DNA of 64,000 bases from Wyeomyia smithii. Its lineage: Eukaryota > Arthropoda > Insecta > Diptera > Culicidae. Under the pieces are notes generated by a model. The model saw nothing but the letters and a program-made list of their open reading frames with translations, had not been told where the DNA came from and made no database searches. Made by a program: the position numbers and the translations under genes. Location: assembly GCF_029784165.1 (NCBI RefSeq), contig NC_073694.1, positions 51,865,674 through 51,929,673 on the forward strand, given 5' to 3'. Below, one piece after another: positions 1 through 12,600 of the stretch (its first letter is position 1; the number at the start of each line of letters is the position of its first letter).

Positions 1-205
1 TTCACTCGCTTAAGCAAAAGTCTGTAAAAATCTGCACACATTTTGAGAAAATCTGCGCAATTGTAACGAGACCATGACAAAAATCTGCAGAAACTGTGGG
101 AAAACTGCAAATTTCTGCAAATCAATAAAATTCTGCACACGGACCCTAAAAATCTGCGTTTTGCAGACAAATCTGCTCATTTGGAATCTCTGATCACGAA
201 TTAGA
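1..205. repeat. degenerate tandem repeat built on AAAATCTGC
   Basis: The motif (A)AAATCTGC or a one-base variant recurs at about 21, 31, 52, 84, 114, 132, 153 and 172, roughly every 20-30 bases, separated by short variable spacers. Nothing coding is visible. The repeat runs off the left edge of the window, so its full extent is unknown. Confidence 0.6.
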
Positions 206-1153
206 ACTACTCGAAATAGTTACAATAACAATTCGCCCATGTATTAACTGTCATTCAAGTGATTTAGAGCGATTTTTTTTTCTTCATTTTAAAATCGAAA
301 AACGATATAAAATTAAAAAAAAATCACGTTTTACTCAGAAAATTACACTTTTCAGGTGGAATATAAAAATCAGAAATCCGTGAAAAGCCCCTCCATCCCC
401 CGTTAACAACCTCATTTTTGGCCTTTTTCTAACAATTAAAATGTTAATTTTAGTAGCAGAGTTTTGACATTTTTGACAGTCTTGGTACTTTTGGCTCATT
501 TTGATATTTTTTGGTTTATTTTAACATATAAAACATTGTTGAAATTTTTGAGATCTTTCACTTTTTAAGACATTTTGAATTATTTAAAATGTTTGGCCTT
601 GTGATATTTATTGCATTTTTTGACGTTTGTAGCCAAAAGTGTTCAATTGAACTTTTTCTATTTTTTTTTACAAATTGAAATTGCAGTCAAACTTTAACTT
701 TTGTTACATTTTTGGCTGTTCTAATGGTTTTTTATCCTTTTAAAGTTTTGACACATTTTTAGCACAATATTTCATTTCAATAATATTTATCAGTTATTGA
801 CATTTTCAGATTTTTCTACATATTAGGTTTGTTTTGAATTGTGTGGCCGTTTGGATTCGTTAGCTACAGAATTTTGGACATTTTCCGATATTTTCAACTT
901 TCTTGGAACGTTTTAATTAATAATTAATAATCTTTCTGCTCCTGTTGTCTCAATTAAAACCATTTTTCTACCTGTTCTAACATTCCTGACCTTTTTGATA
1001 TTTTTGGCTTGCTTTGATATTTCGCATTTACAAAAATTTAGACGTTATAGGCATTGGTATAATATCTTCGGTAAAGTGTAGACAGGAATTTTGTCCTTCC
1101 AGATATGATATACACCGAAATACAAAACAAGAATTTAGAAAGAAAAATACAAA
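206..1153. other. AT-rich low-complexity spacer
   Basis: From about 420 the sequence is a degenerate series of words such as TTTTGACATTTTT and TTTTTGGC, without a fixed period. I see no gene, RNA or intact element in it. It resembles the T-rich tract further right (45091-58560) in texture but uses GACA words rather than CTATA/CTAGA words. Confidence 0.5.
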
Positions 1154-1161
1154 ATATGATT

Positions 1162-2376
1162 AGGGTAGAGCGGGGCTAGTTGGTTACGGGGTAAGTTGGT
1201 CAATGGGAATATCTTCGAACCTACGTATCAAAAAATCATGTCATATGGGTAATATGTAGTAGATAACCAGAGAAACTAAATGACAAAATAAAGTACAATT
1301 GGCCATCAATTCTACTCGGTTTTCAAGTTGAAACTTTTTGTCTATACAAAGCTAGCCAAATTGAAATGAACATGACTCAGCGTATAATGGAAGTCATTTT
1401 CGTTATTTTTAAGTTGCGTAAAGCAAACTTTCGCCAAAATTTTATTTTCATATAGTTCAAGTAATTTTCATATTTAATACATTAGGGGCTAGCTGGTCAC
1501 ACACTAGCGGGGCTGGTTGGTCATATGTATAACATAATTAAATTCAAGTAACCAACTAGATGCAATTTCAGGAACAGAGCCTTTCGTGATGCAAACTTAA
1601 TCAACGCGAAAACAGTATGTGCTCTGTTTAGCAAAACCATTTATTCGAAACGATCAACTATTTGGTAAAAGTTATCTCCATTTCATCGTCATTTTGATGA
1701 ATATGTTATTGCACACTATAAATGCTGAGTCATTGATCTAAAATAACTATACCGAACACTAATGCATCGACAAATGCCTTCTACTTGTTGAAAGCAAGCT
1801 TCCAACAAAAAAAACTAATGTAGCTATAGTTTTGTGCTTGTCATTGCAGATGCGAAACTAAAATTTGGCTCCGGTATTCAATTAAATCCGTATTGTTTTT
1901 GATTTAGTTCCCAATCAAACTATTAGAGAGATTTCAACATATACTTCTCATGAGGTATGAAAGAGTAACTCGATTTTTTTCATGCAATTATGAGTTACTT
2001 TTCTCATAGTTTTGGATTTCGGAAAGCAAACGTATAAAGAAAAAACCTGAAGTGGTTTGACTTGCGCTGAGACGCTACAGGCTGCCGCAAATGCAGTGAG
2101 GAAGGAAATCTGAATTGTCCTTCCGAAATATAAATGGTCAATTTACCCCACGACCTGACCAACTTACCCCAGCTGAGGGGCTAGTTGGTCAATTTGACAT
2201 CCACTCAGAAAACATAAAAATATCTGCAAAATCATAAATTATTCTGTACAATTCATATTTTTTCTAGATACTATAGACTTAACAGTATATTTCCATGGAA
2301 TGAGTTTTTGCCATAATATTTCCTACAGAAAGTTACAGAACGTTTTGACCAAAAATGACCAGCCCCGCTCTACCCT
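1162..2376. mobile_element. non-autonomous hAT-like TIR element, 1215 bp
   Basis: The left end AGGGTAGAGCGGGGCT and the right end AGCCCCGCTCTACCCT are perfect inverted repeats. They are flanked by an exact 8-bp direct repeat, ATATGATT (1154-1161 and 2377-2384). An 8-bp target duplication with AGGG/TAGGG-type ends is the usual signature of hAT elements. There is no transposase ORF, so this is a MITE or deletion derivative. The end motif GGGGCTAGTTGGTCA recurs inside the element, near 1490-1525 in direct orientation and near 2145-2195, giving subterminal repeats. Superfamily is inferred from target-site length and termini only. Confidence 0.8.
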
Positions 2377-2384
2377 ATATGATT

Positions 2385-4429
2385 TATATATTTGCATTGT
2401 ACTAACAGGAAATCAGGCGTTTTTCCACAGGCGAATGCCTATTATTGAGATAATTATTGTCAAAGCCAAAACGGTTTAATTGATCGGCAAAGTTGTAGAT
2501 AAAAATTTGGTTTTCAAAAGAAATCTTTTTTTTTTTTTTAATTTCAACTTTTTTAATTTTTTTTTCTTCAAGTTCGGACAGCTATCAATGTTTAGCTAAC
2601 TTGGTAAAATGTTCGTAGAAAACAACCAGGTTTTCAAAAAGTGAGCTTTTCCGGGTATTAAATTTATAATATTTTTTTCCTGCATGGTGCTTGGCGCAAT
2701 TAAAAACTGTTCCGGCTTTTGATTTGTTTTCTTCATTTTGCAAAATTTGCCTTTTTTTCCTCATTTCTCCATGATCTGACAACCATGAATGTTTAGTTAA
2801 CCTCTTAAAGTTTTCATGAAAAATATAAAAACGAGCTTCTTGATTTGTTTTTTAATTTATATTTTTTTATTTATTTTGCTGAATTTTTTTTCTCACGGTG
2901 TAAACTTTTTCGGAAACACAAAATTATCATCTGCAATTTCACTGAAGACGTCCTCCGTTCAAACAAACCGTTCTGGCTCTTAAAATATTTTGAAGTAGAA
3001 TACTTCTCTCAGGAAGTTCGGCTACATAGGGATGTGAAATGAAAATCTAAAACCGAAAAAAGTGAAAAATATGTCCAATTTCAAATGCCAATGAATCGGT
3101 TAGTATTCGATGGATTTCCTTCGTTCTTGCAGCAATAGATTGGAAAATCTTCTAAGATTCTTCCCAAAAGAAGATAATTGTAATTTTGTTATTCACACTA
3201 TTGTACTATTGAAATTAGTCAAGCCTTGTCAAAACGAAAAATTCAACCTCTGATTGGTCGTTATAGGATTGCTTCCCAAGCACGGTCGACATAATCATAT
3301 ACCTTGCAATTTTAAACTTGCTATTTGGCCTATAAAATAGCCTGTTTCGCTCATAACGGCCACAACTGTGGCATGGCTATGAATAGCGCACTAGTTGCAG
3401 CGGATCTCAGCATCGATAGCGGCTGATGCAGTGAGACACTTTAGTGAAATGCGGTCTCTGTGCGATAGTGGACACTAGTAAATGCATTCAATGAAAAGTT
3501 GACTCATTTTGACAACATGTGAGCCGTCTAGCTTTGAGTGTTATATCAGCATTTCACTGTTTACCTTATCACAATGAATACTTTGTTCGCACTGTCAGTG
3601 ATAACGCAAAGATGTAATCGGCATCTTATCCGATGATAAATTTAACAACAAACTGTCCTTTTCAGGATGAAATAAAAACCTGATGATTAAAGTGTTAATG
3701 TTTTCTCTTTAGTTAATTTACATTTTTAAATTTGTAGAGGTTATAAATTTTACTTTATTTCCGAATCTCAGAACGTACCGAATTATCTTTTCCTTCAGTC
3801 ATGAGCACGACATCCGATGAAAAATTCATCTCAAAATTTAAAAATTGTCAAGCCCCAACCATGACAAGCAACTTACTATATTATTGAAAATGGTCAATCC
3901 TCGTTGAAGCGCAAAATTCGATTGATCTGATTAGTCAACGTTTATTTACTAGAAAAAATGACTGACACGCAAGTAGCCGGGCTATCTTTCTTGTAAAAGT
4001 ATTCTACTTCAACCTTGCGGTCGTGGCTTTGCACACAACCCTCCTGTTATTTTTTTCATCATTAAAAACCCTTTTTACATGAGTCCTTTCCAAAAATTCG
4101 TCGTGACTCAAAAAAAACTAACAGCAAAATGATATTTTTATCTCGTAGAATCAAAAATGTCAATGAAAAAAAATGGAACATTATTAACGGAATTACACTA
4201 TTTGGTTCATTTGGATGTCATATTGGGATTTCTATTTTTCTTTCTCTTTTAAAATGTTCTTACCCAATAGTGTTGATTAATATTATTGATATTTTTGTTT
4301 TTTTCAATATATTGGCTTTTTACTAGAACTGCTTGATGGTTTGATTAATTCAAATATATTAATTTTTTAGTGTATAGAAAATTGTTGGCACCTTTGAAAT
4401 TTTTGGCCTTATTGACATGTTCGATATTA
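2385..4429. other. AT-rich region without recognised gene
   Basis: Only short ORFs of up to 65 codons occur and none shows recognisable domains. One at 4129-4326 on the plus strand is hydrophobic simply because the DNA is T-rich. The 3240-3640 part is less AT-biased and could be unique sequence, but I see no coding signal, TIR or RNA fold there. Confidence 0.4.
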
Positions 4430-4872
4430 TTATGTATGTACTTGGGAGGCGGCTGCACAAACCGCCCTCCAGATGTTCGGGTCTGTACAAATCTTCCGAA
4501 CTAGGTTGTCAGGAGTAGTGTCTGGCCCGCTCACTACCATCATGTCATTCCGCGCACGCGCAAAACGAAGACGTTCGGAGAAGATAGGAGTCTCTTCCGC
4601 ATCCACGCCCTCGGGGTACATAGGAGACCCCGCATGGCCGAGCTTGTGTAGATACTGCTTGAAGCAGTTATGACCTGACAGGATCTGTGTCAGGTGGAAG
4701 TTAACTCCTCCGTGGCGTCTCTCGACCCATCCGGATACCACCGGAATAAGGCGGTGCGTCCATCTACCTTTCCTCCGTGTTGGTGACGGATAGTATAGCA
4801 TCCAGCGAGGACCTGCCCTTCCGAAAATCTAACTGGTTACTTGCCAGACCATTTACACTCTCCGTATACCTC
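4430..4872 (-). pseudogene. R1-type non-LTR retrotransposon, 3' part (RT fragment joined to C-terminal domain)
   Basis: Reading leftward from 4872, the minus strand encodes RT-like residues with ASNQLDFRKGRSSLDA (RT motif 2: QFGFRKGRST in the family). About 100 bases later it jumps straight to the post-RT region with WTHRLIPVVSGWVERRHG and FHLTQILSGHNCFKQYL, typical of the C-terminal region of R1-clade pol proteins. The catalytic palm with the FADD box, which should lie between, is missing. This is therefore an internally deleted copy with the junction near 4760-4780. The open frame 4430-4801 covers the C-terminal part, with drift where the Cys/His residues should be. It is the continuation of the R1 remnant at 5847-8280, from which it is separated by a TIR element. 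Confidence 0.75.
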
Positions 4873-4876
4873 ACCA

Positions 4877-5842
4877 CTGCCCATAATTCAAAAATTGGCT
4901 AATATGCCATAGGTATCAAATCGAGTAAAACGCATTTGAAAGTTTTTTGTCGGTACAACATATTTTGACTGTTCATGACAACTTTTTTATTGAGTATATC
5001 ACCCTTCATATATGCTGGAACATTGCCGTTGAGTTGAAACAGAGAAACCTGTATGAAAATTCCATCCGCCACGTAATTTCAACACAGTAGCCCTTTTTTT
5101 TAATTATAAACGAAAGGTCAGTTGACGAAACGGTGTGGGATTTGGCTAATATCCATACGATGTGTATTATATCGTACTCGTTGGTGAAGAAAATCGTTTT
5201 TAATTTAATAAAACAACACGGAAGCACAAGTGAGGATGAAAATGATGACGAGACAATTGTTACGTGCAGTAATATAATAATATAACGAAAATATTATTAT
5301 TCATGGTAATCTCACAATCCACTTTCCTATTTTTTCTCATCAAATCCAAAATGAAATCTGAATCTTCTCTTTATTAATATTACTCCTAATCAAAGAGCTA
5401 AATGTCATTTTTTCAAATGTAAAGATTCATGACAGAAGGAAACAGTCACACGTTTTGATCCTTGGGTTTTGCAGTACAACAAATAAATTCTTGTAGCATC
5501 AAATATTCTTCGTGAAAAAGTCACATTTGATGCAAGGGCCTAAGGATCGCTCACCTGTCGCCAGTAACCACCAAGCTACAACACACTTTCGAAAGTTAGA
5601 AGAATCACAGTTCAGTAATCATACACTGGTTCGTGAACATGCCACAGGTTATTGGAAATTAGCCAAATTCTCAATTATTTTGGATATTAGCCAAAACTGT
5701 TTCACGTTTGCTGCCTTCCCAAATGCATTTTTTGACAATCAGCTACCGTAGGGACCTTATTTAAGGTGTGTACCATCACGAGAAACTGTTTTCTCGATTT
5801 TGATAAAAATGGCATATAAGTCAATTTTTGAATTATGGGCAG
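4877..5842. mobile_element. 966-bp TIR element inserted in the R1 copy, 4-bp TSD
   Basis: The ends CTGCCCATAATTCAAAAATT and its complement (ending GAATTATGGGCAG) form inverted repeats that stay alignable for about 50 bases. ACCA at 4873-4876 and 5843-5846 is the target duplication. Removing the element and one ACCA joins the two R1 coding pieces so that RT residues run through the junction, which independently fixes the boundaries. There is no transposase ORF. A 4-bp duplication suits Chapaev-, Sola- or Ginger-type elements; I cannot choose among them. Confidence 0.85.
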
Positions 5843-5846
5843 ACCA

Positions 5847-8280
5847 GGCGTTGAAGATAATTGTTTCAAGCACCTTTCTAGCAAAGTCCAGCAGGTAGAT
5901 AGGCATGCATGCCGATGGGTCCCCTGGCATGCATGCCGATGGGTTTCCCAGCCTTCGACAGTAATATCTATGCCGCTTCCATCTCTCCAGGAAGAGGCCG
6001 TTATCCAGGCACCTCTGCATGACTGCTCGAAACAACCCGGGGCCGTTTTCATCGCCAGCCTGATTGCCAGGTTAGGATTCCATCCGTTCCGGTGCCTTGC
6101 TCACCTTTACGAAGTTGGCGATCACGATGAGTTCGTCATTCGTAACCCTTACCTCTCCCTCGATCTTGACACGGCTTTTGTCGCTCACGGATTGGATGTT
6201 CACAGGACCGTCCCTGGTCTGTGTCTGAGATACTGGAACGTCGAACGTGAGACTCGACTGTCGAAGGCCAAGGCTCGTGGCGTAGAGAGGGTCTCCCGAT
6301 GATATGCTCCAGCATCGCTGGTGTTCGCTCTGCAGGCACTAGCGCGCCTGTGGTCTTGGCTTTTACGATCCTGTAGGCGTTACCCCACGGGTTCGTATTA
6401 GCGTCGATCTTGCAGAACCGAATGCTGCGCGGTGCTCTGTCCTCAGTTCTTCGTTTCGCGCACGCTGGATTCTCCGTCTTACACGGAGGCACGCACTGCG
6501 CGATTGGCTATCGCGCCAGTCCACCAGTAAACCGGTGGCTTCCCATTTCTAGGTTGGTGAGTCCTAGAAATGTTGTTGCGTCGCGCCTGCGGTAGCTTGG
6601 CAACTGTTGGTCAGAAATCAGGCGGAGGCAACTGCCCCTCTCGCGCTCTCGTTTTATTACCTTTTCGAATACCTCGGCTTCGAAATGTAATGTCATCCAC
6701 TCGCGGACGGTCGGAGTGTTGGCTCTACCGGTCGCTTGCCGCCTCTTGTTGTTGTCTACACTATAGCAAACTGCCTGATGGTCGCTATTAGTATAGCCAT
6801 CGTCTACCCTCCAGTTCTTGATCAGTCCTGGGCTGGAGAACGTCACGTCGATGATCGACTCCACACCTTTTCTGCTGTATATACATCTGTTCCTAACGTT
6901 GGCCAGATTTAGGTTGAGCTTTACCGAAGCCTTCAACAAGATCTGACCCTTCTGGTTCGCAAAGCGACATACCCACTCAACAGCCCAAGCGTTGAAGCTG
7001 CCCTCTACCACAAACGGCGTTAGGCCCGTTAGCTCCATGCATAACAGGTCGACCATCTGGGTGAACCTTTTGGTAGAGCAACGTGACGGAGCATATCAAC
7101 TGCAGAAGAACACTCCGTTCACCTTGGCAACCACTTATCCTTCTTCTGATGTTGAAACAACCTTCTAAACCGGGAACTTGCTCGTCGTCCATATGGCCAC
7201 CATACTGGACTTATCCGCAACCCAGTTATCGTTTCCGGGAGGGATGCGGTAGGGGTCCAATACGATGGTTATGTTGCTGTAGTATGCTCAGGTGGCATAC
7301 AGACCAGCCGACCTTCAGTTTACCTTTCTTCAGTGCTAGGTCAGCATCCACCAACGCTAGTCGGAAGGTAGCTACCTGGGTCGCCTCAGGAAGGTAGTTA
7401 TCTAGTTGACCAAGTAGCCACTTCCACTCCGCACTTCACTTTGAGGGCTTGTGCAATGTCGCACCCCTCGGTGATTTCGTCCAAGTTTTTAAGCTGGAGA
7501 GTCACCTCTGAGGTGAGTGCACGAACTCGACATCCTCCCCCAGGACCTTCTCGGCTACCGTCTTGTAGGCAGCTCCCTTATTTTTAGCGTCCTTCCGGAG
7601 CTCAAGTATCATCTCGCCTGAGCGAGATTGGCGGATACTCCGCACGTCCACCCCCAGATTCTTGAGCTGGGTTAAGCTTCCATCTTCTTCGAACCATCTG
7701 AGTACTTAGACCCATCCGTCTTGAGTAACCCATCGGCATATAGACCAACCTGTCTGCTAGATACAGTGGGCAAAACGAATGCTCCTTCCGTGGTTGGTGA
7801 TTGTGGGCTTCGCGGATCTAATTGTCTCCGGCGAGTCAATCAATTAATAGGTCAAGTTGAAGACCGCGCTAACCGTACGTATAGTTGAGTATCGGATACG
7901 CTCCAGGAAACTGGAGTTAGCGCACCATTAAACGGAGGTCTCCGTAGTAAATAATCGTAGCTATCGCCTTTGAGAGCCACGTCGATTGCCGTCGATGCCT
8001 GCAGGAAAGCTTCAACGACTATAGCGGCATTATCATGTTTGACATTAAATAGTTCTTCGATGTATGGCAGTAAGCGTAAACTTCTTGCCGACGTGACAAC
8101 TTCAATACTCAGGTATGGCGGCCAGATCGAAGGCGTTAGGTACTTCCAGGTGCCGCAGTAAACTGGAAGATACCTACAGGCTCATATGCTCGAGGGTCAA
8201 GTGCACATATCGCCCCGTGTCTACGAACTAGAGGGATATGCGTCCTGACTGGTATATTGCCTATCAACATCATTGTCCAT
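5847..8280 (-). pseudogene. R1-type non-LTR retrotransposon, gag/endonuclease/RT N-terminal part
   Basis: Read right to left on the minus strand. Residues resembling a gag N-terminus lie at about 8280-7950. Endonuclease-like sequence follows at about 7060-6700, with GSFNAWAVEW (GDFNAW in the family) and the catalytic-type NSDHQAVCYS motif near 6760. The RT approach is at 6490-6140 (NPWGNAYRIV, ALVPAERTPAMLEHII). RT motif 0-1 is at 6035-5850 (MFRAVMQRCLDNGLF and LLDFARKVLETIIFN). Several frameshifts break it, the longest open piece being 6508-7056. The order gag, endonuclease, RT and the residue patterns fit R1-clade elements. There is no evidence for 28S rDNA targeting here. Boundaries on the gag side are approximate. 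Confidence 0.75.
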
Positions 8281-11200
8281 GATGACGTAGAGTGCTTCGA
8301 TTATCTTATGCAACAAAAATACTAACCTCCATTATTTCTTCGAATCCAAAGGTTCGCAAAATTAACTGGAAAGTAGTTTTTTGACCGTGATGAAATCGAA
8401 ACTCCACTGTATTGAAAAAATGCACTCTCCTCCCCACCTTTCTTTTAGGCTCATTGATGACCATTGCTTCCATATCTATATTCCTGCTCAAAAATTGGTT
8501 ACTACATATATTTATTTGATTTACAACGCCATCTTTTGTGTATAAAAAGAAATAAAATATAGAAACCTCAAATGGCTTCAAATATATAACACCTTTGACA
8601 TATTTAATATATTTTTGACATTTTCAACATATTTGTCATTCTGTACAGCTAGCGGAAAGATAAGTGCAATTTCTTATGGTACACAGACCTGATTTATAGC
8701 AATACTTGCCAAGCTGGAATATTACAGTTTTAAATGTTTATAACTTATTAGTCAATAAAACATCCATTTAAAGAACCCTCGCCAGTGAGGAAGAGGAGAA
8801 GTTAAAATATAGCAATTTTTCCTGTGAGTGAGTTGCAGTTAAGTCAGTTAACGTTAAAAAATCACGTTTTTATAGTCCGAAATAATCGATAGAGTCATCT
8901 CACTTATATGACTGCTGAGCAGTGCGCATAAGCCTAGCATTGCCTGGAAAAGTGGCCGCGAAGATATCTTCAATAACAAGCCGCACACAAGAAATTACTT
9001 AATCTCCATTAATGACTCGGCAATATCCGTCGCTCTCTTTTCCGCCGCCCGCCTGTAGTTAGTCTACGCGAGTTAAAAAAAACCTGCGGAGGCTTTAGGC
9101 TGCAAGCAATCAGAATAAAAAAAGAAAAGAAAATTGGTGCTAAAATGAAACCAACAGAAAAAAACGCCCAAACTAAACCACCGCACAAAAATTGGCTCAA
9201 CAAACGGAATTCCGATGCCTGCGCGTGAGGCTTCTAGCTAACGCGACCGTGGCGATCTGCTGGACGGTTTTTAGTGTCTCTATCGCAGATTGGATTACAT
9301 TACACAGCCAAACATCGGAAGGAAGGACGGAGGTGTGTCGAGCCATCCAAGATCGTATGATGATGGTGATTCCGCACACCGCGAAATTTAATTAGCCGAA
9401 AAGCACTTGGAACAAATTGGCAGCACTGTTGAAACGTTTAGCGCGAATGGTTGGTACCACACGATGTTAACGGAAACCGGCCGACTTAAATGTGATGATT
9501 CGGTGTTTCGGTAGTCATTTCTGCAAGTTGGGGATTCATGAATGAGGGATTTTTTGCCAGCTCATACAGCCGTTGGAAGATGCTTCTTGGAATACGGCGA
9601 AACTTCGTCAGTTTGAGGACATTGGTAATTTGAGGAATTTTTCAAACTGCTCGAATTTTCGTAGTTGCAATAATGTTAACGCTTCGTTTGAATGTGAAAT
9701 ACTGTCCGCGCGCGCCAGGCCGAAATCCGTCATCTTCTTTCATGTTTTACCACAAAAAATATCAGCGAGAGTTTAAAATTTATGGCGCGAATCCGATAGC
9801 CACTACTACGAGACGAGGACGCTCAAGTGCGATCCTTGCTTGGCAACAAGCCTGCCTCAGTCTTCTCGACACGTTTTGTGTCCGAGTGGGCACAGGCTCT
9901 GTATGGCCTGCATGGCAGGCAACGTGATGCATTTTTCATCAACTTTGGAAATAAAAAAAACGAGTTTCCTCTTAAAAAGCAAAAGATTTATGAGGTTGTG
10001 ATAAGTTTTGCATTTTTCGCTGATACCAACCCACTCGCGAAGTTATTTTCTGCCGTCGCCTCGATATAACCTGTTGTTGTAGTACAAGGACTAAACAAGC
10101 CTGACTGATTCGCTTCTTGGTCCACATATGTATAAGGTGTGTGTGCATCAGAGAGGACAAACTTTTCGGTGGGGAAGCATTTTAATTGATCCCGATTTTG
10201 CTGCTGCCGCTGCTGGCAGACGGTAGACTCAAAGATGATTCAAAGTTTTGCAGAAAGTAAAAGGGGAAAAAACTGCAATAACGCGGCTCTGTCTGCCCCC
10301 GATAGCGATCTGCGTCAGCACTTCGTCATGATGGGTCTTCCTTTCGTGCACGGGGGGGTCTATGTTGCAGCATAATTAAAACAGCTATATATTGGCCAAT
10401 TAAGAAAATATATAACTTGTATTAATTGGACGATACGAATCTGCAGAACGCGTCAAATGTGTAAAATCGTGTGTATGTGTGTGAGAAAAGACCATTCAGG
10501 AAGAGACTGTCCATGAGAGCCTGGCACGGCAGATGCTCAGCAGCGGAAAAGTGAAATTTTATTCAGACACATAATTAGTGTGAAACGACGCTATCCGTAG
10601 GACTGGCGCACTATAATATGTAGTCAGGTAACGCCGGTCATTTGCGGAAGCGTGAGGAAAGTGAAATAAATTAGAGGGAGAGAAAAAATAGGAATAAAAT
10701 GAAGCCGATCTGCATAGCCTTGTTTGGTGAATTCTGTCACAAGTAAAAGTATGTCATCCCTATTTTGAGAATAATATTTTGATGCTCAACAGCATGCAAA
10801 TTTATTTGACACCAACAGGCGAACAGATGCCCCAATGGTGTAACTTCGAGCCAATAATGAAAATATTTTCGGAGTGTATTACTTGTAACAAAGGCAGTCG
10901 CAGCGTCGAATTATTCCACAAAGCACTTGCTACAAGAGAACGGCATAATCGATGCGTCCTTGCGAATGGTTTGTAGTAAAGAATGCCCTGGCCTTATCTG
11001 GTAGACGAAGGCAGTTTTCAAAAAGCGCCATTGAACTAACTCTTATTTCCATTCCAATCAAATATAGAGCGGAGTAAGAGCAGTATTCGGCACAGTAGAT
11101 ATCTGTGAATTTCTAGCGGTGCTGGAGATGAGTCCCAGAAATCTAGAGGCTAAAAATGAATCCCAGATCTCTAGAAGCTTTATTGACGGCATACGAAATA

Positions 11201-11380
11201 TGAGGAAAAATTCGGAAGCCCAAAACCTAACAACGGAGTGCAACTATGGAACTGAACAACTATAAAGAAAGTCTTTTTTTTTTCTTAGGTTGGTAATCTC
11301 AAAGAACTCTGGAAGATCTCCGCGGAATTGAATCTCGATCATTCGCAAGCCGTTAAAACTTTGGGGTCGTTGAGGGAACA
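8281..11380. other. region without recognised gene
   Basis: This 3.1 kb holds only short overlapping ORFs (the longest about 91 codons at 8306-8581, minus) that show no family I recognise. The segment 9000-10160 has near-neutral base composition and may be unique or intronic host DNA. There is no clear TIR pair, tandem array or RNA fold. A short T-rich run lies at 8590-8640. Confidence 0.35.
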
Positions 11381-11389
11381 AGCATGATG

Positions 11390-12170
11390 TCTTCAAAATC
11401 AAAATTCTTGCTTTCTCAGATCTAAAGGTTGTCACCGAGTGGATTGTCGTGTCGGAGATGTCCCAACTCTTCGACCCGCTTGAACTCCTAGAATTCGTGA
11501 TTATGAGCGCCAAAATGTTCATCCAATTTCTCTGGGCAGCACATATGTCGTAGAGCTCTGAGCTTGCCGTATGGTGGTAAAAATATCGTGGAGATTTAAG
11601 GACATTCCGCTGAAGGGTCCTAGGAAACAAGGAAAAGGAAGGGCAGTACTTAGTACACTGCTTCTGGGATGCTGCGTATATATCGTATCAGGGGATGAAT
11701 TGAGCCAGCTTCATTCACACCTACTCACGTCGAAATCTCGCGTCGTCCCTCTTCGTAGACAGTCAATTCTACGCTTGAAGCTCAGCGCAGCTCTCCTCGG
11801 GAGTCAACTGATCCAATGCCTACTGGTACTGACTGACACTAATATCACTGAACCAGACACTCTACTACGCAATTCTATGCATAAAATCCAAATCGAATAG
11901 GAAAGTCTTCGTTTCGAATCAGGTCGCAGAGATCTAACGCCTAGCAGAGGGTGCGCAATAAATGCATGTACCGGCCGATCTGAAAACTTCCGATCATATC
12001 TCCCGAGGACTACTTGCAGCCAGATCTCTAACGGCAAGTAACATGGGCAGCTATGGCCATAGTGTCCACTTTCAATGCTGATCAAACGGGACTGGAGAAG
12101 AAGATGCGTGCTGGTAAATGGCTGGATAATGCGTACCATCGGTAAAATAGACCCCACACGTGGTTATTAG
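11390..12170 (+). pseudogene. BEL/Pao LTR retrotransposon pol remnant
   Basis: The plus strand encodes, with frame changes, VVSEMSQLFDPLELLEFVI and AKMFIQFLWAAHMS at about 11434-11550. It then gives LLTSKSRVVPLRRQSI and KLSAALLGSQLIQCLL at 11728-11830, and VAEI-RLAEGA plus a degraded NPAD-ISRGLLP-type segment at 11920-12020. These are the conserved blocks between RT and integrase in BEL/Pao polyproteins (the Pao/A17 peptidase region and adjoining RNase H). Stops and frameshifts are frequent, and no LTR or integrase core is visible. The remnant abuts the plus-strand RTE copy that starts near 12240. Confidence 0.7.
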
Positions 12171-12239
12171 CGAGATGCGTCCTCCACGCGATGCCAGCTG
12201 GAATACGAGCATCTAAAGGAAGATCGGGTAACCAACCCC

Positions 12240-12600
12240 GATGGGAACTTGGACTATGCTGAAATGGAAGGAGGGCTCTTTTGAGTTCCCGAGCATCTGT
12301 CCTTCATGTTAGGAGTGGGTCATAACGGCGTCTGTACTCCAAGCTAGGGGCGGCCGATTACGGTCCTCGTGCCAACGAAAGACTCTAAACAGTTTTGTGC
12401 ACGATGGCCCTCCGGCGAGACCGGCAGTTGGTGCGCAGGCCTTACAAGCCGCCACTGTAAAACACGCACAAAGGATCAAAGCAATTCGGATTGGAACAAT
12501 CAGCAAAGACCCACGTGAAGAAAACAAACCAACGCTTGAAAACTCGGGACGTGGAACTGGAGTTTGACTTTCCTGGTGAAACATCCCTTAGAATCCTTAT
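12240..12600 (+). pseudogene. RTE-type retrotransposon, 5' part of the outer plus-strand copy
   Basis: This matches the 5' end of the near-complete element at 48822-52219, read on its own coding strand. The shared landmarks are CATGTTAGGAG-GG near 12305, ATGGCCCTCCGGCGAGAC near 12398, and then the start of the apurinic-type endonuclease, coding for LGTWN near 12545. It stops abruptly near 12600, where a minus-strand RTE copy begins. The remaining endonuclease of this plus copy resumes at 15682. The pieces therefore belong to one element split by a later insertion. Confidence 0.65.

Noticed and set aside
4473..4673. Plus-strand ORF of 66 codons
   Set aside because: Antisense shadow of the R1-type C-terminal coding region.
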